A program made the position numbers and the translations under genes. From assembly GCA_041685075.1 (NCBI GenBank), contig JAWLGN010000027.1:1-31223 (forward strand): a stretch of 31,223 bases of DNA, written 5' to 3'. Each line of letters begins with the position of its first letter. The first letter of the stretch is position 1. Under the pieces are notes generated by a model that was not told the origin of the DNA, made no database searches, and saw only the letters and a list, made by a program, of their open reading frames with translations. The stretch comes from JAMCRM01 sp041685075. GTDB taxonomy: Bacteria > Acidobacteriota > Terriglobia > Bryobacterales > Bryobacteraceae. Positions 1-7,687 of the stretch are shown piece by piece.

Positions 1-192
1 CCGGTTACCGAATTCAACATCGGCAAGGCCAAGCCGGTAACCGGAGCGTTGGGCGGCAGCCTGGACTACCGCCTCACCGAACGCATCTCGCTGCGCCTGC
101 TGCAGGCGGACATGGTCGTGGTTTCGCTGGGCGCGTTGAACCGGCGGCGCCTGCGACTCTCGACCGGCGTCGTCTTCACCTTCGGCGGATGA
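1..192 (+). CDS. C-terminal end of an outer-membrane beta-barrel protein (partial)
   Basis: An open frame enters from the left edge and ends at a TGA at 190-192, giving 63 residues. The tail alternates polar and hydrophobic residues (GGSLDYRLTERISLRLLQADMV, then RRRLRLSTGVVFTFGG) and ends in a last beta strand with aromatic residues. This is typical of the small OmpA/porin-like barrels common in Acidobacteriota. The start and any signal peptide lie outside the window, so the exact family is unknown. Its stop codon directly abuts the stop codon of the convergent gene at 193. Confidence 0.6.
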   Translation, partial: PVTEFNIGKAKPVTGALGGSLDYRLTERISLRLLQADMVVVSLGALNRRRLRLSTGVVFTFGG

Positions 193-1347
193 CTACGCCT
201 GCTTCGGTTTCGGAATGCGCTCGGCCGCGGGCGGCAGCGCCGGGAAGTCCGTGTAGGGCCTGTCCTGGTACCAGTAGCAGACCGAATACCAGTTGTCCGG
301 CCTGTGGTTGGCGTGCCCGTGCTCCATGGTGTGCTTCAGGTACCGTGTGAAGGTCACGGGATTGTCGCCGTGCCACCGGTAGCACAGGTACTCCCCGCCC
401 ACCAGTTCCGGCCGTTCGATGTAGTGCGCCCCGTACATGCGGTGCGCGAAGGCCCGCGCGCCCTTGGCCCCGCCGAAGTTCCAGCTTCCCAGGAAATAGT
501 CTTCGGAACCGGTCCCGATGATGAGCGGCTTGCTCTCATCGTCGATGAAGATCATGTCGTCGCCCTCGCCCATCCAGCCTTCCTGGTTTTGCAGGACGCC
601 GAGCGTCACTCCCATCAGGTTCCCCCGCCCGCGCGTCTCCGCGAAGACGTAGTTCAACTTCCCGTCCGGATTGCGCAGCGCGTTGGCCTGGCCGTTGGTC
701 TGCCAGGGCGTCACCGACGGCGTGTTGGGCGCCGCCTGCCGGTACTGGGCGTGGAAATACAGTGCATCGGCCGGCAGAGCCGGGACCGCGATGTAATCGA
801 TGTTCGAATAGAAGGCCCCCACCGGCGCTTCCGACTCGTTGGTAACGGTCATCCGCGCTCCCTTGCGATAGGGCATAGAGAAGTAACAGTTCACCGACCG
901 TCCCGGCGAGCAGCCCAGATACTCGGATTCGTATATCACGTACTTACCCAGGTTCAGCCCGAAGAAATCCCCGATGGGAGTCTCCACGCTGGGCTTCTTT
1001 TCGCCGTCCCAATAGGCGCGCAGGACGATTTCCTTCAGGTGATTGGGGCTCTTGGCCGAGATGGTGAACCACAGATGGGTGATGACGCCGGCCCCGCCCG
1101 CATTGAAGATCTCCTGCGTTCCTCCGGGAGCAATCTGCCACCGGTCGCCATTGCCGCCGTCCCTCTGGTGGCTGGACTGTTTCAGCGAGCGATAGTTCTG
1201 GGCTCGCGCGTATGCGGGCAGGAACTCGAGGTCCTGGCTGCCGCCGGAGGCCGGGCGGCTCTGCGCGGCTGCCGCGGCGGGTAGCCCAAGAAGTGCGGCC
1301 GCGGACTGAAAGAACGATCTGCGATTACCGGTCTTTGTTTTCTGCAT
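193..1347 (-). CDS. DUF2961 / glycoside hydrolase family 172-type protein, Tat-exported
   Basis: This is a 384-residue protein. The ATG at 1347 was chosen because it puts a twin-arginine signal (RRSFF at 9-13, then an Ala/Leu-rich stretch to about residue 29) at the N-terminus; the frame stays open upstream to 1596 without family-like sequence. The body has DUF2961 hallmarks: GGAGVITHLWFT near 83-94, GEGDDMIFIDDE at 260-271 and GTGSEDYFLGSWNFGG at 278-293. Glu261 and Glu282 are 21 residues apart, the same spacing as the two catalytic glutamates described for the founding GH172 enzymes. It is therefore probably a periplasmic glycosidase acting on furanosides or related sugars, but DUF2961 specificity varies widely. 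It is divergent from the SugE gene. No copy of the shared operator described in the findings lies upstream, so regulation with the main cluster is not indicated. Confidence 0.85.
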   Translation of the reverse strand: MQKTKTGNRRSFFQSAAALLGLPAAAAAQSRPASGGSQDLEFLPAYARAQNYRSLKQSSHQRDGGNGDRWQIAPGGTQEIFNAGGAGVITHLWFTISAKSPNHLKEIVLRAYWDGEKKPSVETPIGDFFGLNLGKYVIYESEYLGCSPGRSVNCYFSMPYRKGARMTVTNESEAPVGAFYSNIDYIAVPALPADALYFHAQYRQAAPNTPSVTPWQTNGQANALRNPDGKLNYVFAETRGRGNLMGVTLGVLQNQEGWMGEGDDMIFIDDESKPLIIGTGSEDYFLGSWNFGGAKGARAFAHRMYGAHYIERPELVGGEYLCYRWHGDNPVTFTRYLKHTMEHGHANHRPDNWYSVCYWYQDRPYTDFPALPPAAERIPKPKQA

Positions 1348-1544
1348 GGTTCTAACCTGCTCGCACTTTTGTATCACAGCCGGGACGCCTTCGGTACTCT
1401 CGTCGCGGGCTTTCGGGCCGGCGCCACAAACATGGGACAATGGAGATCTCGTCGCCTGGAGGCCACGCCCTCCACCCGCCTGCGGGGACGACGTCCGGGA
1501 CGGCCCGGTCCTTTTCAAACCAATTTCATGGATGGGGGAAGAAT

Positions 1545-1865
1545 ATGGCTTGGGTGCTGCTCGTTGCCGCCGGCCTGCTGGAAGTCGTTTGGGCATTTAG
1601 CATGAAGCTTTCGGATGGCTTCACGCGTCCTGGCCCGGCTGTGGTAACCCTGCTGGCTATGCTGGCGAGCGTCGCACTGCTGTCGATCTCGATGAAGTCG
1701 CTAGCGCTGGGTACCGCCTACCCGGTGTGGACCGGCATCGGCGCCGTGGGCGCTTTCGTCGTGGGCATTGTGGTTCTCGGCGAGCCGTTGACCTTCGGGC
1801 GTGTCGCCGCCGCCGCCCTGATCGTCTCCGGACTCGTCCTGATGCGAATATCGACCGGCGCCTGA
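1545..1865 (+). CDS. sugE: SMR-family exporter, SugE/Gdx (guanidinium) type
   Basis: A 106-residue protein with four transmembrane helices, the usual size of the small multidrug resistance family. The ATG at 1545 follows a strong GGGGGAAG Shine-Dalgarno sequence; the longer open frame from 1440 is not family-like. The key residue is Glu13 in helix 1 (LLEVVWAF), the proton/substrate-coupling glutamate. The stretches GFTRPGP and GTAYPVWTGIGAVGA (56-70) match the SugE/Gdx subgroup rather than EmrE/Qac. Known Gdx proteins are dual-topology homodimers that export guanidinium in exchange for protons, and a single gene fits that. I do not see a convincing guanidine riboswitch in the 197 bases upstream. 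The stop lies five bases from the convergent acetyltransferase stop. Confidence 0.93.
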   Translation: MAWVLLVAAGLLEVVWAFSMKLSDGFTRPGPAVVTLLAMLASVALLSISMKSLALGTAYPVWTGIGAVGAFVVGIVVLGEPLTFGRVAAAALIVSGLVLMRISTGA

Positions 1866-1870
1866 ACCGC

Positions 1871-2428
1871 CTACTCGGTAATCGAGCGAATGACCCGGCA
1901 GGGATTCCCCGCGGCAAAGACATCGTCCGGGATATCGCGCGTCACCACGCTCCCCGCTCCGATGACGGCCCGCGATCCGATGCGGACGCCGGCGAGGATG
2001 ATGGCCCCGCCTCCCACCCAGACGTCCGACCCGATCTCGATGGCTTTCCCGTACTCTTCACGGCGCCGCTGCGCCGCGTTGAAGGGATGCAAGGGCGTGT
2101 AGATCTGCACCGAGGGGCCGAACATCGTGTAGTCGCCGATCCGCACCGGGCACACATCCAGAACCGTGCAGTTGAAATTGAAAAACACCCGCTCCCCGAG
2201 TTCGATGTTGGTCCCGTAGTCGCAGTAGAACGGCGGCTGCATCCACACGCTATCGCCGCCCTTGCCGAACAGTTCGCACAGGATGCGGCGGCGCTTCGCT
2301 TCCTCGGATTCCCGCGTGCTATTCAGTTCGAGGCACAGATCCCGTGCGCGCGCCCGGGCCGCCACCAGTTCGGGGTCGAACGGGTCGTACATCTGGCCCG
2401 CCAGCATCTTTTCGCGTTCCGTAGGCAT
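1871..2428 (-). CDS. Maltose/galactoside O-acetyltransferase family protein (left-handed beta-helix)
   Basis: A 185-residue acetyl-CoA-dependent sugar O-acetyltransferase of the Maa/LacA/NodL type. The start at 2428 gives MPTEREKMLAGQMYDP, the typical family N-terminal domain; the open frame to 2629 upstream is non-family sequence. The hexapeptide-repeat helix runs from about residue 70 to the C-terminus: FNFNCTVLD, IGDYTMFGP, IGSDVWVGGGAIILAGVRIGSRAVIGAGSVVTRDIP. His114 in YTPLHP is the expected catalytic base. The C-terminal GNPCRVIR is standard. It acetylates a sugar hydroxyl in the cytoplasm; the acceptor cannot be read from sequence. It is divergent from the cyclase operon, and the shared operator at 2487-2504 lies between them, so it could also be influenced by it. 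Confidence 0.9.
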   Translation of the reverse strand: MPTEREKMLAGQMYDPFDPELVAARARARDLCLELNSTRESEEAKRRRILCELFGKGGDSVWMQPPFYCDYGTNIELGERVFFNFNCTVLDVCPVRIGDYTMFGPSVQIYTPLHPFNAAQRRREEYGKAIEIGSDVWVGGGAIILAGVRIGSRAVIGAGSVVTRDIPDDVFAAGNPCRVIRSITE

Positions 2429-2486
2429 CAGCAGAAAGGCTACCACGGGCGGCGCTGCGCGCGTCCGATCCCGCGCCCGCGGTTCT

Positions 2487-2504
2487 TTCCGGCCCGCTGG
2501 AAAC
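2487..2504 (+). promoter_or_regulatory. Predicted IclR-type operator upstream of the cyclase operon
   Basis: The site reads TTCCGGCCCGCTGGAAAC: inverted TTCC/GGAA arms eight bases apart, extendable to TTTCC/GGAAA. Thirteen fixed positions (TTCC-N5-GCTGGAAAC) are shared with two other intergenic sites, at 17674-17691 (minus strand) and 21327-21344. It lies exactly 51 bases upstream of the TATAAT at 2554-2559, the same spacing as in the penicillin-acylase promoter. Assignment to the IclR protein encoded in the window is inference. Confidence 0.65.
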
Positions 2505-2553
2505 GGCGCGCATCCGGCCGGCTTTCGGGCGCCGCCGGGGACCGCGGGCGTAA

Positions 2554-2559
2554 TATAAT
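2554..2559 (+). promoter_or_regulatory. TATAAT -10 box, probable near-leaderless promoter of the cyclase operon
   Basis: A perfect TATAAT stands nine bases before the ATG at 2569, so transcription would begin about two or three bases before the start codon. No Shine-Dalgarno sequence precedes that ATG, which agrees with a leaderless message. No good -35 hexamer is present at 16-18 bases upstream (GC-rich sequence there), which fits dependence on an activator bound at the upstream operator. Confidence 0.6.
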
Positions 2560-2568
2560 CCCGCTGTA

Positions 2569-3240
2569 ATGATCCTCCGGCTGTCTTACAGTCTCTCGAC
2601 GGGCATCCCCTTTTATGCGGGACTGCCACAACCCAGGCTGGATCCGCTCTACCAGCTCGCCAGGGGCGACGTGTGCAACTCCTATTACCTCACCACCAGC
2701 AATCACGCCGGGACGCACATCGACGCTCCCAACCACTTCGACCCCAACGGCCGCAAGATCGCCGAGTATCAACCCGACGAGCTGGTTTTCACCCGGGCGG
2801 CCATTCTGCCCGTCGAGGTTCCCGAAGACCGGCTGATTCGCGCGGAGCACCTCCAAGGCGCCTCCGGGGTGCGGCGGGACTGCGACCTGCTGCTGATCCG
2901 CACGGGCTATTCGCGCTTTCGAACCGAAGACCCGCAGACCTACGTCGAGCGGAGCCCGGGATTCTCGCGCGAGGGGGCCGAGTGCCTGCTGGCGGCGCTC
3001 CCGGAACTCAGGGCCGTGGCGGTGGATTTCATCTCCTTCGCCTCGCCACTCCACGAGCAGGAGGGCTGCGACGCGCACCGCGTACTGCTCGGTTGCCCGG
3101 GATACGGCAGCCGCCCCGTGCTGCTGATTGAAGACGCCTTGATTCCGGACTCCCTTCCCGTGCCGCGGCGCGTGCTGGTGGTACCCTGGCAGTTCGAGGG
3201 TTTGGACAGCGCTCCGTGCACCATCCTGGCCGAGCTATGA
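2569..3240 (+). CDS. Cyclase-family (kynurenine formamidase-like) metal hydrolase
   Basis: A 223-residue protein of the PF04199 cyclase family. The metal-binding motif HAGTHIDAPNHF places His46, His50, Asp52 and His56 at the expected positions. The C-terminal segment (VVPWQFEGLDSAPCTILAEL) is the usual family ending. Relatives hydrolyse amide, lactone or cyclic bonds, for example N-formylkynurenine or isatin, so a small cyclic or amide substrate in the cytoplasm is likely; no signal peptide is seen. It is the first gene of a three-gene operon and its stop overlaps the next start (ATGA at 3237-3240). It starts with no ribosome-binding site close behind a TATAAT box. Confidence 0.88.
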   Translation: MILRLSYSLSTGIPFYAGLPQPRLDPLYQLARGDVCNSYYLTTSNHAGTHIDAPNHFDPNGRKIAEYQPDELVFTRAAILPVEVPEDRLIRAEHLQGASGVRRDCDLLLIRTGYSRFRTEDPQTYVERSPGFSREGAECLLAALPELRAVAVDFISFASPLHEQEGCDAHRVLLGCPGYGSRPVLLIEDALIPDSLPVPRRVLVVPWQFEGLDSAPCTILAEL

Positions 3241-4271
3241 GCACTGGCACTACCCTGGTACACGATCCCGCGCAACTCGACTTCGACAGGCCTGGCAAGC
3301 ACCATTACCAGGTCGCCTTCCACCTGGACGGAAGCTGGGGCTACTCGCTGGTGCCGGTGACCGTCATCAACGGCCTGCTGCCGGACGCCCCAGGGGCGCC
3401 TCCGCCCGGAGTGGCCGCCTTCGGCGGCACGCACGGCAATGAATACGAGGGGCAGATCGCCCTCAAGCGGCTGTGCCGCGACCTGGACCCGGCCGCCATG
3501 CGGGGCCGCGTGATCCTGGTCCCGCAGTTGAGCGAGACGGCCTGCCGCGCGGGCCTGCGCTCTTCGCCCGAAGACGGCGTGAACATGAACCGGGCCTTCC
3601 CCGGCGATGCCCGTGGCAGCCTCTCGCGCCGCATTGCGCACTTCGTCAAGACCCGCATCTTCCCACAGGTCAACGTAGTGCTCGACCTGCATGCTGGCGG
3701 CAATGAGGCGGTGTTCCCTCTGTGCACCTCCTTCCACCCGCTTCAGGACACCGCCCAACACGCAGCCACGGCGCGGGTGGCGGCGCTCTTCGACACCCCC
3801 TTCATCTTCGTTTACTCGCGCCAGATGGCTTCCGGACTGCTCAGCGACGAAGCCGAGGACGAAGGCAAGATCGCGGTGGGCGCGGAGTTCGGCTGCGGCG
3901 GCGGCGCCAGCCCGAAGGGCATCCGCCACGCCTACGAAGGGGTCAAAAACGTCCTCCGGCACTACGGCATGCTGGAGGGTGAGGTGGTGAAAATCGACCC
4001 CGGCCGTACCTCGCCGCCGCGGCTGATCGAAGCGCCGGACCTTTGCGACTACATACCCTGCCCCCGGGACGCCGTCTGGGAACCGGTGGTGGAACCGGGC
4101 GCGGAGGTACAGGCGGGAGAACTGATCGGCAGGCTGCACGATTTCGCCGACCATGCCTCCGAACCGCTGGAGGCGCGCGCGCACCGCGCGGGCATCGTGG
4201 CGGCGCTCTACTTCGGCGCCGTATGCCGCAAGGGGCTGACCTTGTTCGTACTGGCCCGGGACGCAAGATGA
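3237..4271 (+). CDS. Succinylglutamate desuccinylase/aspartoacylase-family zinc deacylase
   Basis: A 344-residue M14-like deacylase of the AstE/AspA family. The start at 3237 overlaps the previous stop by four bases and was preferred over 3216 for that coupling. Zinc ligands are visible as GGTHGNEYEG (His66, Glu69) and DLHAGG (His152). The substrate-binding NMNRAFPG motif is at 116-123, and a candidate catalytic glutamate is in GAEFGCGG. The C-terminal half resembles the beta-barrel domain of bacterial AspA-like enzymes of unknown specificity. Known members remove an acyl group from an N-acyl amino acid. Its place between a cyclase-type hydrolase and an acid-sugar dehydratase-like enzyme suggests it deacylates an intermediate of one pathway. 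Confidence 0.9.
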   Translation: MSTGTTLVHDPAQLDFDRPGKHHYQVAFHLDGSWGYSLVPVTVINGLLPDAPGAPPPGVAAFGGTHGNEYEGQIALKRLCRDLDPAAMRGRVILVPQLSETACRAGLRSSPEDGVNMNRAFPGDARGSLSRRIAHFVKTRIFPQVNVVLDLHAGGNEAVFPLCTSFHPLQDTAQHAATARVAALFDTPFIFVYSRQMASGLLSDEAEDEGKIAVGAEFGCGGGASPKGIRHAYEGVKNVLRHYGMLEGEVVKIDPGRTSPPRLIEAPDLCDYIPCPRDAVWEPVVEPGAEVQAGELIGRLHDFADHASEPLEARAHRAGIVAALYFGAVCRKGLTLFVLARDAR

Positions 4272-5419
4272 AGATCACCAACGTTGAAGTATTCGTGCTG
4301 AAGTCGCCCGGCCTCTACACCCGTCCGGACGGCGCCGAAGAGCCGCCCGGTCCCACGTACATGGGGCTGGTGAAGGTCTCGACCGATGCCGGCATCACCG
4401 GCTACTCGGACATGGAAACCTCGGCCCCGGTGGCCAAGGCCGCCGTCGAAGCGCCGTCCTGGAGCGAGCCCGGAACCGAGTGCTTCGAGGGGCTGGCGTC
4501 GCTGCTCATCGGCGAGAACCCGCTCGAGGTCGAGCGGTTGTGGTACAGGATGTACCGCGGCAGCATCTACTACGGCCGGCGCGGCGTGGCCATGCAGGCC
4601 ATCTCGGCCATCGACATCGCCCTGTGGGACATCATGGGGAAGGCCTACGGCCAGCCCATCCACGTGCTGCTGGGCGGCAAGTGGCGCGACCGCGTGCGGG
4701 CCTACGCCAGCACGCTGTTCCGGCCCACCCCGGAGGCCATGCGGCAGGCCGCGCGCGGCTACGTGGAGCAGGGTTTCACGGCGGTGAAATTCGGCTGGGG
4801 CGTCTTCGGCGAAGATCCGCGGCGCGATGTGGCGCTTGTCGAGGCCGCCCGCAAGGAACTGGGCGACACCCGCGACCTGCTCATCGACACCGGCTGGTTC
4901 GTCGAGCGCACGCCCAAGCAGGCCATCCAGTTGGTGCGGTCGCTCGAACCCTACCGTCCCTTCTTCATCGAAGAGCTTCTCCACCCGGAAGACTACGACG
5001 GCTACCGGCAGGTGGCTGAAAGCGTGGACACCCTGATTGCCTGCGGCGAGCAGGAGGCCACCGAGTGGGGCTTCCGCGAACTGATCGAGCGCGCCGGGGT
5101 GGACGTTTTGCAGCCGGACCTGACGCGCTGTGGCGGCTTCACCGCGGCTCGCAAGATCGTCCACATGGCCGAGATGGCCAACCTGCTGGTGATCCCCCAT
5201 TCCTGGTGCTCGGACCTGCTCACCGCCGCGTCGCTGCACCTGAACGCCTGGCAGCGGCGCGCGGTGCTGGTGGAGTTCAACACCTCGCAAGGCCCCCTGA
5301 GCCGCGCCATGGTGAAGGAACCGCTGAAGCTGGTAGACGGCCACCTCCCGGTCCCCACCGGCCCCGGCCTGGGTGTGGAGGTGGACGAGCGCACCATCGC
5401 GCAATACCGGATTGCGTAA
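4268..5419 (+). CDS. Mandelate racemase/muconate-lactonizing (enolase superfamily) enzyme, probable acid-sugar dehydratase
   Basis: A 383-residue protein whose ATG overlaps the previous TGA (ATGA, 4268-4271). Metal ligands are Asp207 (LLIDTGW), Glu235 (FIEELL) and Glu261 (ACGEQEA). Asp284 and His311 (IPHSWCSD) are 27 residues apart and His311 is 50 after Glu261, both identical to the mandelate racemase spacing, so the His-Asp dyad of the MR subgroup is intact. The KxK pair on strand 2 is reduced: TAVKFGWG keeps Lys174 but has Gly176 in the second lysine position. Members abstract a proton alpha to a carboxylate, and many dehydrate sugar acids to 2-keto-3-deoxy acids. The substrate is unknown. 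The product would suit the RraA-type aldolase encoded at 7688-8395. Confidence 0.92.
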   Translation: MKITNVEVFVLKSPGLYTRPDGAEEPPGPTYMGLVKVSTDAGITGYSDMETSAPVAKAAVEAPSWSEPGTECFEGLASLLIGENPLEVERLWYRMYRGSIYYGRRGVAMQAISAIDIALWDIMGKAYGQPIHVLLGGKWRDRVRAYASTLFRPTPEAMRQAARGYVEQGFTAVKFGWGVFGEDPRRDVALVEAARKELGDTRDLLIDTGWFVERTPKQAIQLVRSLEPYRPFFIEELLHPEDYDGYRQVAESVDTLIACGEQEATEWGFRELIERAGVDVLQPDLTRCGGFTAARKIVHMAEMANLLVIPHSWCSDLLTAASLHLNAWQRRAVLVEFNTSQGPLSRAMVKEPLKLVDGHLPVPTGPGLGVEVDERTIAQYRIA

Positions 5420-5440
5420 GCACACCTACGAGGGCTGAAT

Positions 5441-5755
5441 CTAATCCTCGAAATACCAGAACTCGACGCCGTAGGGATCGAGCGCGGCCTGCGCTCCGCC
5501 AGCGCCCGCGGCCACACGCAGGCGGCCAATGGGGCGCAGGCGGTGGTTTTCGTCGCTCGAAGGCGTGGCGGCATCGAGCGCGATCTTCCGCACCCGCAGG
5601 TTACGCGGCACATCCTCCCACCTGATATCCACTTCCACCGGCTTGGTCGAGTAGTTCCAGAACAGCAGGTTGTAGAGCCGGTACGTTTCGTCCCAGCTCA
5701 GGAAGGCATGCACGGCGGGGTGCGTCGAGACGGCTTCCAGCCGCTCACCGGCCAA
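5441..5755 (-). pseudogene. Detached C-terminal beta-sandwich domain of the GH39 glycosidase (frameshifted)
   Basis: This frame continues the GH39 protein after its premature stop: GERLEAVSTHPAVHAFLSWDETYRLYNLLFWNYS reads as the normal follow-on to FAFKLLSRL, and the segment ends YGVEFWYFED. It has no ATG and no Shine-Dalgarno sequence; the only initiator in this overlap is a TTG at 5755. Removing one G from CTTGGCC (plus strand near 5751-5756) would join the two frames into an enzyme of about 464 residues. I therefore treat it as the 3' part of one broken, mis-sequenced or recoded gene, not an independent gene. It converges on the enolase-family gene with a 21-base gap. Confidence 0.75.
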
Positions 5756-6839
5756 GGCGCGAGAGCAGTTTGAAGGCGAAATAAGAAGGCCGCACGTTGT
5801 TCTGGTAGTCGAACAGGCCGTCGAATTGCGGCATGCGGTTCCACCAGCGCGCCATGAAGGCCGCGCCGCGCGGGGACATGAAGTGCGCGAAGCGCTGCTG
5901 GTCCACGTGGTAGTCGCGGATGTGGTAGTAGCAGGACCAGTCCAGGCCGGCCTCCTTCATCTGCCAGATGGTTTCGACGATGAAGCAGGGCTGGAACCGC
6001 GGATCCTGGACCGGGTCCGCCAGCGACATGTTCCATTCGTTCAGGAACGTCTCGGGGTGGAGCGACGGGTGCTTCCGGAGTAGGCTCTTGGCGAAGTCAA
6101 TGGTGCCGCGGATGCGTTGCGGATCGCTGCTGTAGATGTGCCAGGAGATGAAGTCGAGCGGCGCGGCGCCGGATGCCGAGGACTCCAGCAGGGCCGGCAG
6201 GATGGGGGACTTCACGTTTGCCAGGGCGGGACCGCCGACGCGCGCTTCGGGATCGGCCCGCCGGATGGCCGCCGCGGTGTGGCGGTAATAGCGCACGTAG
6301 CTCTCCGGTTTGAAGCGGTAGGGGCAGCCGCCGTCTTCGCCGATGTCCGGTTCATTCCCCACCTCCCAGTAACGGATGCCCGCGCCGCGCTCGCGGTAGT
6401 GGCGCACCAGCCGGAAGGCCAGTTCCTCCCACTGCCGGTAATCGGCCGGTTCGACGATGTCCTGGTCGACGGCGGGAAAGAGCGTGCGGGGCTTGAAGCA
6501 GATGGCCGGCAGGGGCTTCGCGCCGGTGGAGAGGATCAGGTCGATGGAACGGTCGAGGGCGCTGAAATCGTACTGCCCGGGGGCGGGTTGCAGGTTGAAG
6601 TATTCCTGGACGAAGAGCCGGATCAGGGCCGGACGGAGCGCGCGGATTTCAGCGGCGCGGCTCTCCCACATGGGTTCCGGAGAGAGGCCGCCCTGCCCGA
6701 GGGCCATCTGCTCCATGCGCATCGGTCCGGCCTTGCGGGTGAAGGAGAGCCGCAGCGCGGCACGGCCCGCGGCAGTCTCCTGCGCGAAGCCCGCGGCGCC
6801 CAGCAGCGCCGGCGTCTGCATGAGTTCCCGGCGATTCAT
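5745..6839 (-). CDS. Glycoside hydrolase family 39-type protein, catalytic domain (frame ends early)
   Basis: The frame has 364 codons and starts MNRRELMQTPALLGAAGFAQ, a Tat-like or Sec signal, so the enzyme is probably exported. The (beta/alpha)8 catalytic domain shows YWEVGNEPD with acid/base candidate Glu163 and FLNEWN with nucleophile candidate Glu268, the clan GH-A pattern of GH39 xylosidases/iduronidases. The frame runs into TGA right after KLLSRLGR, exactly where family members continue into a beta-sandwich domain, which is present in the next frame (5441-5755). The start codon overlaps the stop of the amidohydrolase gene (ATGA), so translation is probably coupled. This is the last gene of the long minus-strand unit. 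Confidence 0.85.
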   Translation of the reverse strand: MNRRELMQTPALLGAAGFAQETAAGRAALRLSFTRKAGPMRMEQMALGQGGLSPEPMWESRAAEIRALRPALIRLFVQEYFNLQPAPGQYDFSALDRSIDLILSTGAKPLPAICFKPRTLFPAVDQDIVEPADYRQWEELAFRLVRHYRERGAGIRYWEVGNEPDIGEDGGCPYRFKPESYVRYYRHTAAAIRRADPEARVGGPALANVKSPILPALLESSASGAAPLDFISWHIYSSDPQRIRGTIDFAKSLLRKHPSLHPETFLNEWNMSLADPVQDPRFQPCFIVETIWQMKEAGLDWSCYYHIRDYHVDQQRFAHFMSPRGAAFMARWWNRMPQFDGLFDYQNNVRPSYFAFKLLSRLGR

Positions 6840-7678
6840 AAGCCCAGCAACTCCAGGGCATCCCGGTGGATGAGCCGCTCGATGGCCGCCTCCGGGATGC
6901 GCGGCAGATGGGTGCCGTCCACCATGCAGTTCATCTTGCGCAGCGCGTCGATAGTGGAGGCGGGAGTGGTGAAGGGATAGTCGGAACCGAACAGCAGCCG
7001 GTCGAGCACGCCGTATTCCATGGCCGCCACCATGGCGTTGTAGAACTGCCAGGGGCGATAGTACAGGGCCGAGATATCGGCGAACACATTGCGGTTCTTG
7101 CGCACGAGCACCAGGGCTTCGTTGATCCAGGGGTGCCCCATGTGCGCGATCACCATCTTCAGCCGCGGGAACTCGAGCGCCAGCGGCTGGAGCAACACGG
7201 GATTGGCGATCTCGAGCGACACATCGGCGCAGAACGTGGTGCCCTGGTGAATGAGGACCGGAATGCGCAGCTCCTCGGCGCGCCGCAGAATGCGGCGGAA
7301 GCGCCAGTCCGAGGGCGCCACATTTTGATAGATGGGCCCCATCTTGAGGCCGCGCAGCTTGAGCGTCTGGACGGCATGGTCGAGTTGCTCGACGGCATCG
7401 GCATCCTGCGGATCGACCGAGCAGAAACCGATCAGCTTCTCCGGGTGGCGGCCGGCGTATTCGGCTACGTACTCGTTGGGCACCAGCACCCCCACGTTCC
7501 GGGCGCGAAAGCCCAGCACCACGGCGCGATTCACCGCCTGCATGGCTTCCCAGTGGCGGTCGAGATCGACGCTGATGTCCTGGTAGCCCTCGCCGGCCAC
7601 GGTGCGGGCGTCGGCGATGAACTGCTCGCCGATATGGCAGGGGCACTCCCAAACGTGCGTATGGACGTCCACGATCAT
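6836..7678 (-). CDS. Amidohydrolase family 2 (TIM-barrel metal-dependent hydrolase)
   Basis: A 280-residue PF04909-type enzyme without a signal peptide. The metal and catalytic residues are in place: His6 and His8 (VDVHTH), His144 (VLIHQG), His179 (IAHMGHP) and Asp233 (LFGSDYP). Family members include decarboxylases, lactonases and hydratases such as the LigI/LigJ proteins of aromatic catabolism. It follows the RraA-type aldolase gene with a nine-base gap and overlaps the GH39 gene. An amidohydrolase paired with an RraA-family aldolase recalls the LigJ/LigK hydratase-aldolase pair, but that is only an analogy; the reaction here is not determined. Confidence 0.9.
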   Translation of the reverse strand: MIVDVHTHVWECPCHIGEQFIADARTVAGEGYQDISVDLDRHWEAMQAVNRAVVLGFRARNVGVLVPNEYVAEYAGRHPEKLIGFCSVDPQDADAVEQLDHAVQTLKLRGLKMGPIYQNVAPSDWRFRRILRRAEELRIPVLIHQGTTFCADVSLEIANPVLLQPLALEFPRLKMVIAHMGHPWINEALVLVRKNRNVFADISALYYRPWQFYNAMVAAMEYGVLDRLLFGSDYPFTTPASTIDALRKMNCMVDGTHLPRIPEAAIERLIHRDALELLGL

Positions 7679-7687
7679 AGGCCTGAA

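Noticed and set aside
1348..1544. Guanidine riboswitch (ykkC or mini-ykkC) before the SugE gene
   Set aside because: GGAGG/CCTCC and GGAC/GTCC hairpins exist, but no pair of stems with ACGR loops and no ykkC-I consensus segment could be aligned.
1348..1596. N-terminal extension of the DUF2961 protein to 1596
   Set aside because: It would bury the twin-arginine signal and run antisense through the SugE leader and start.
3318..3333. A further TTCC-N8-GGAA match
   Set aside because: It lies inside the deacylase coding sequence, lacks the GCTGGAAAC half and has no promoter nearby; probably chance.
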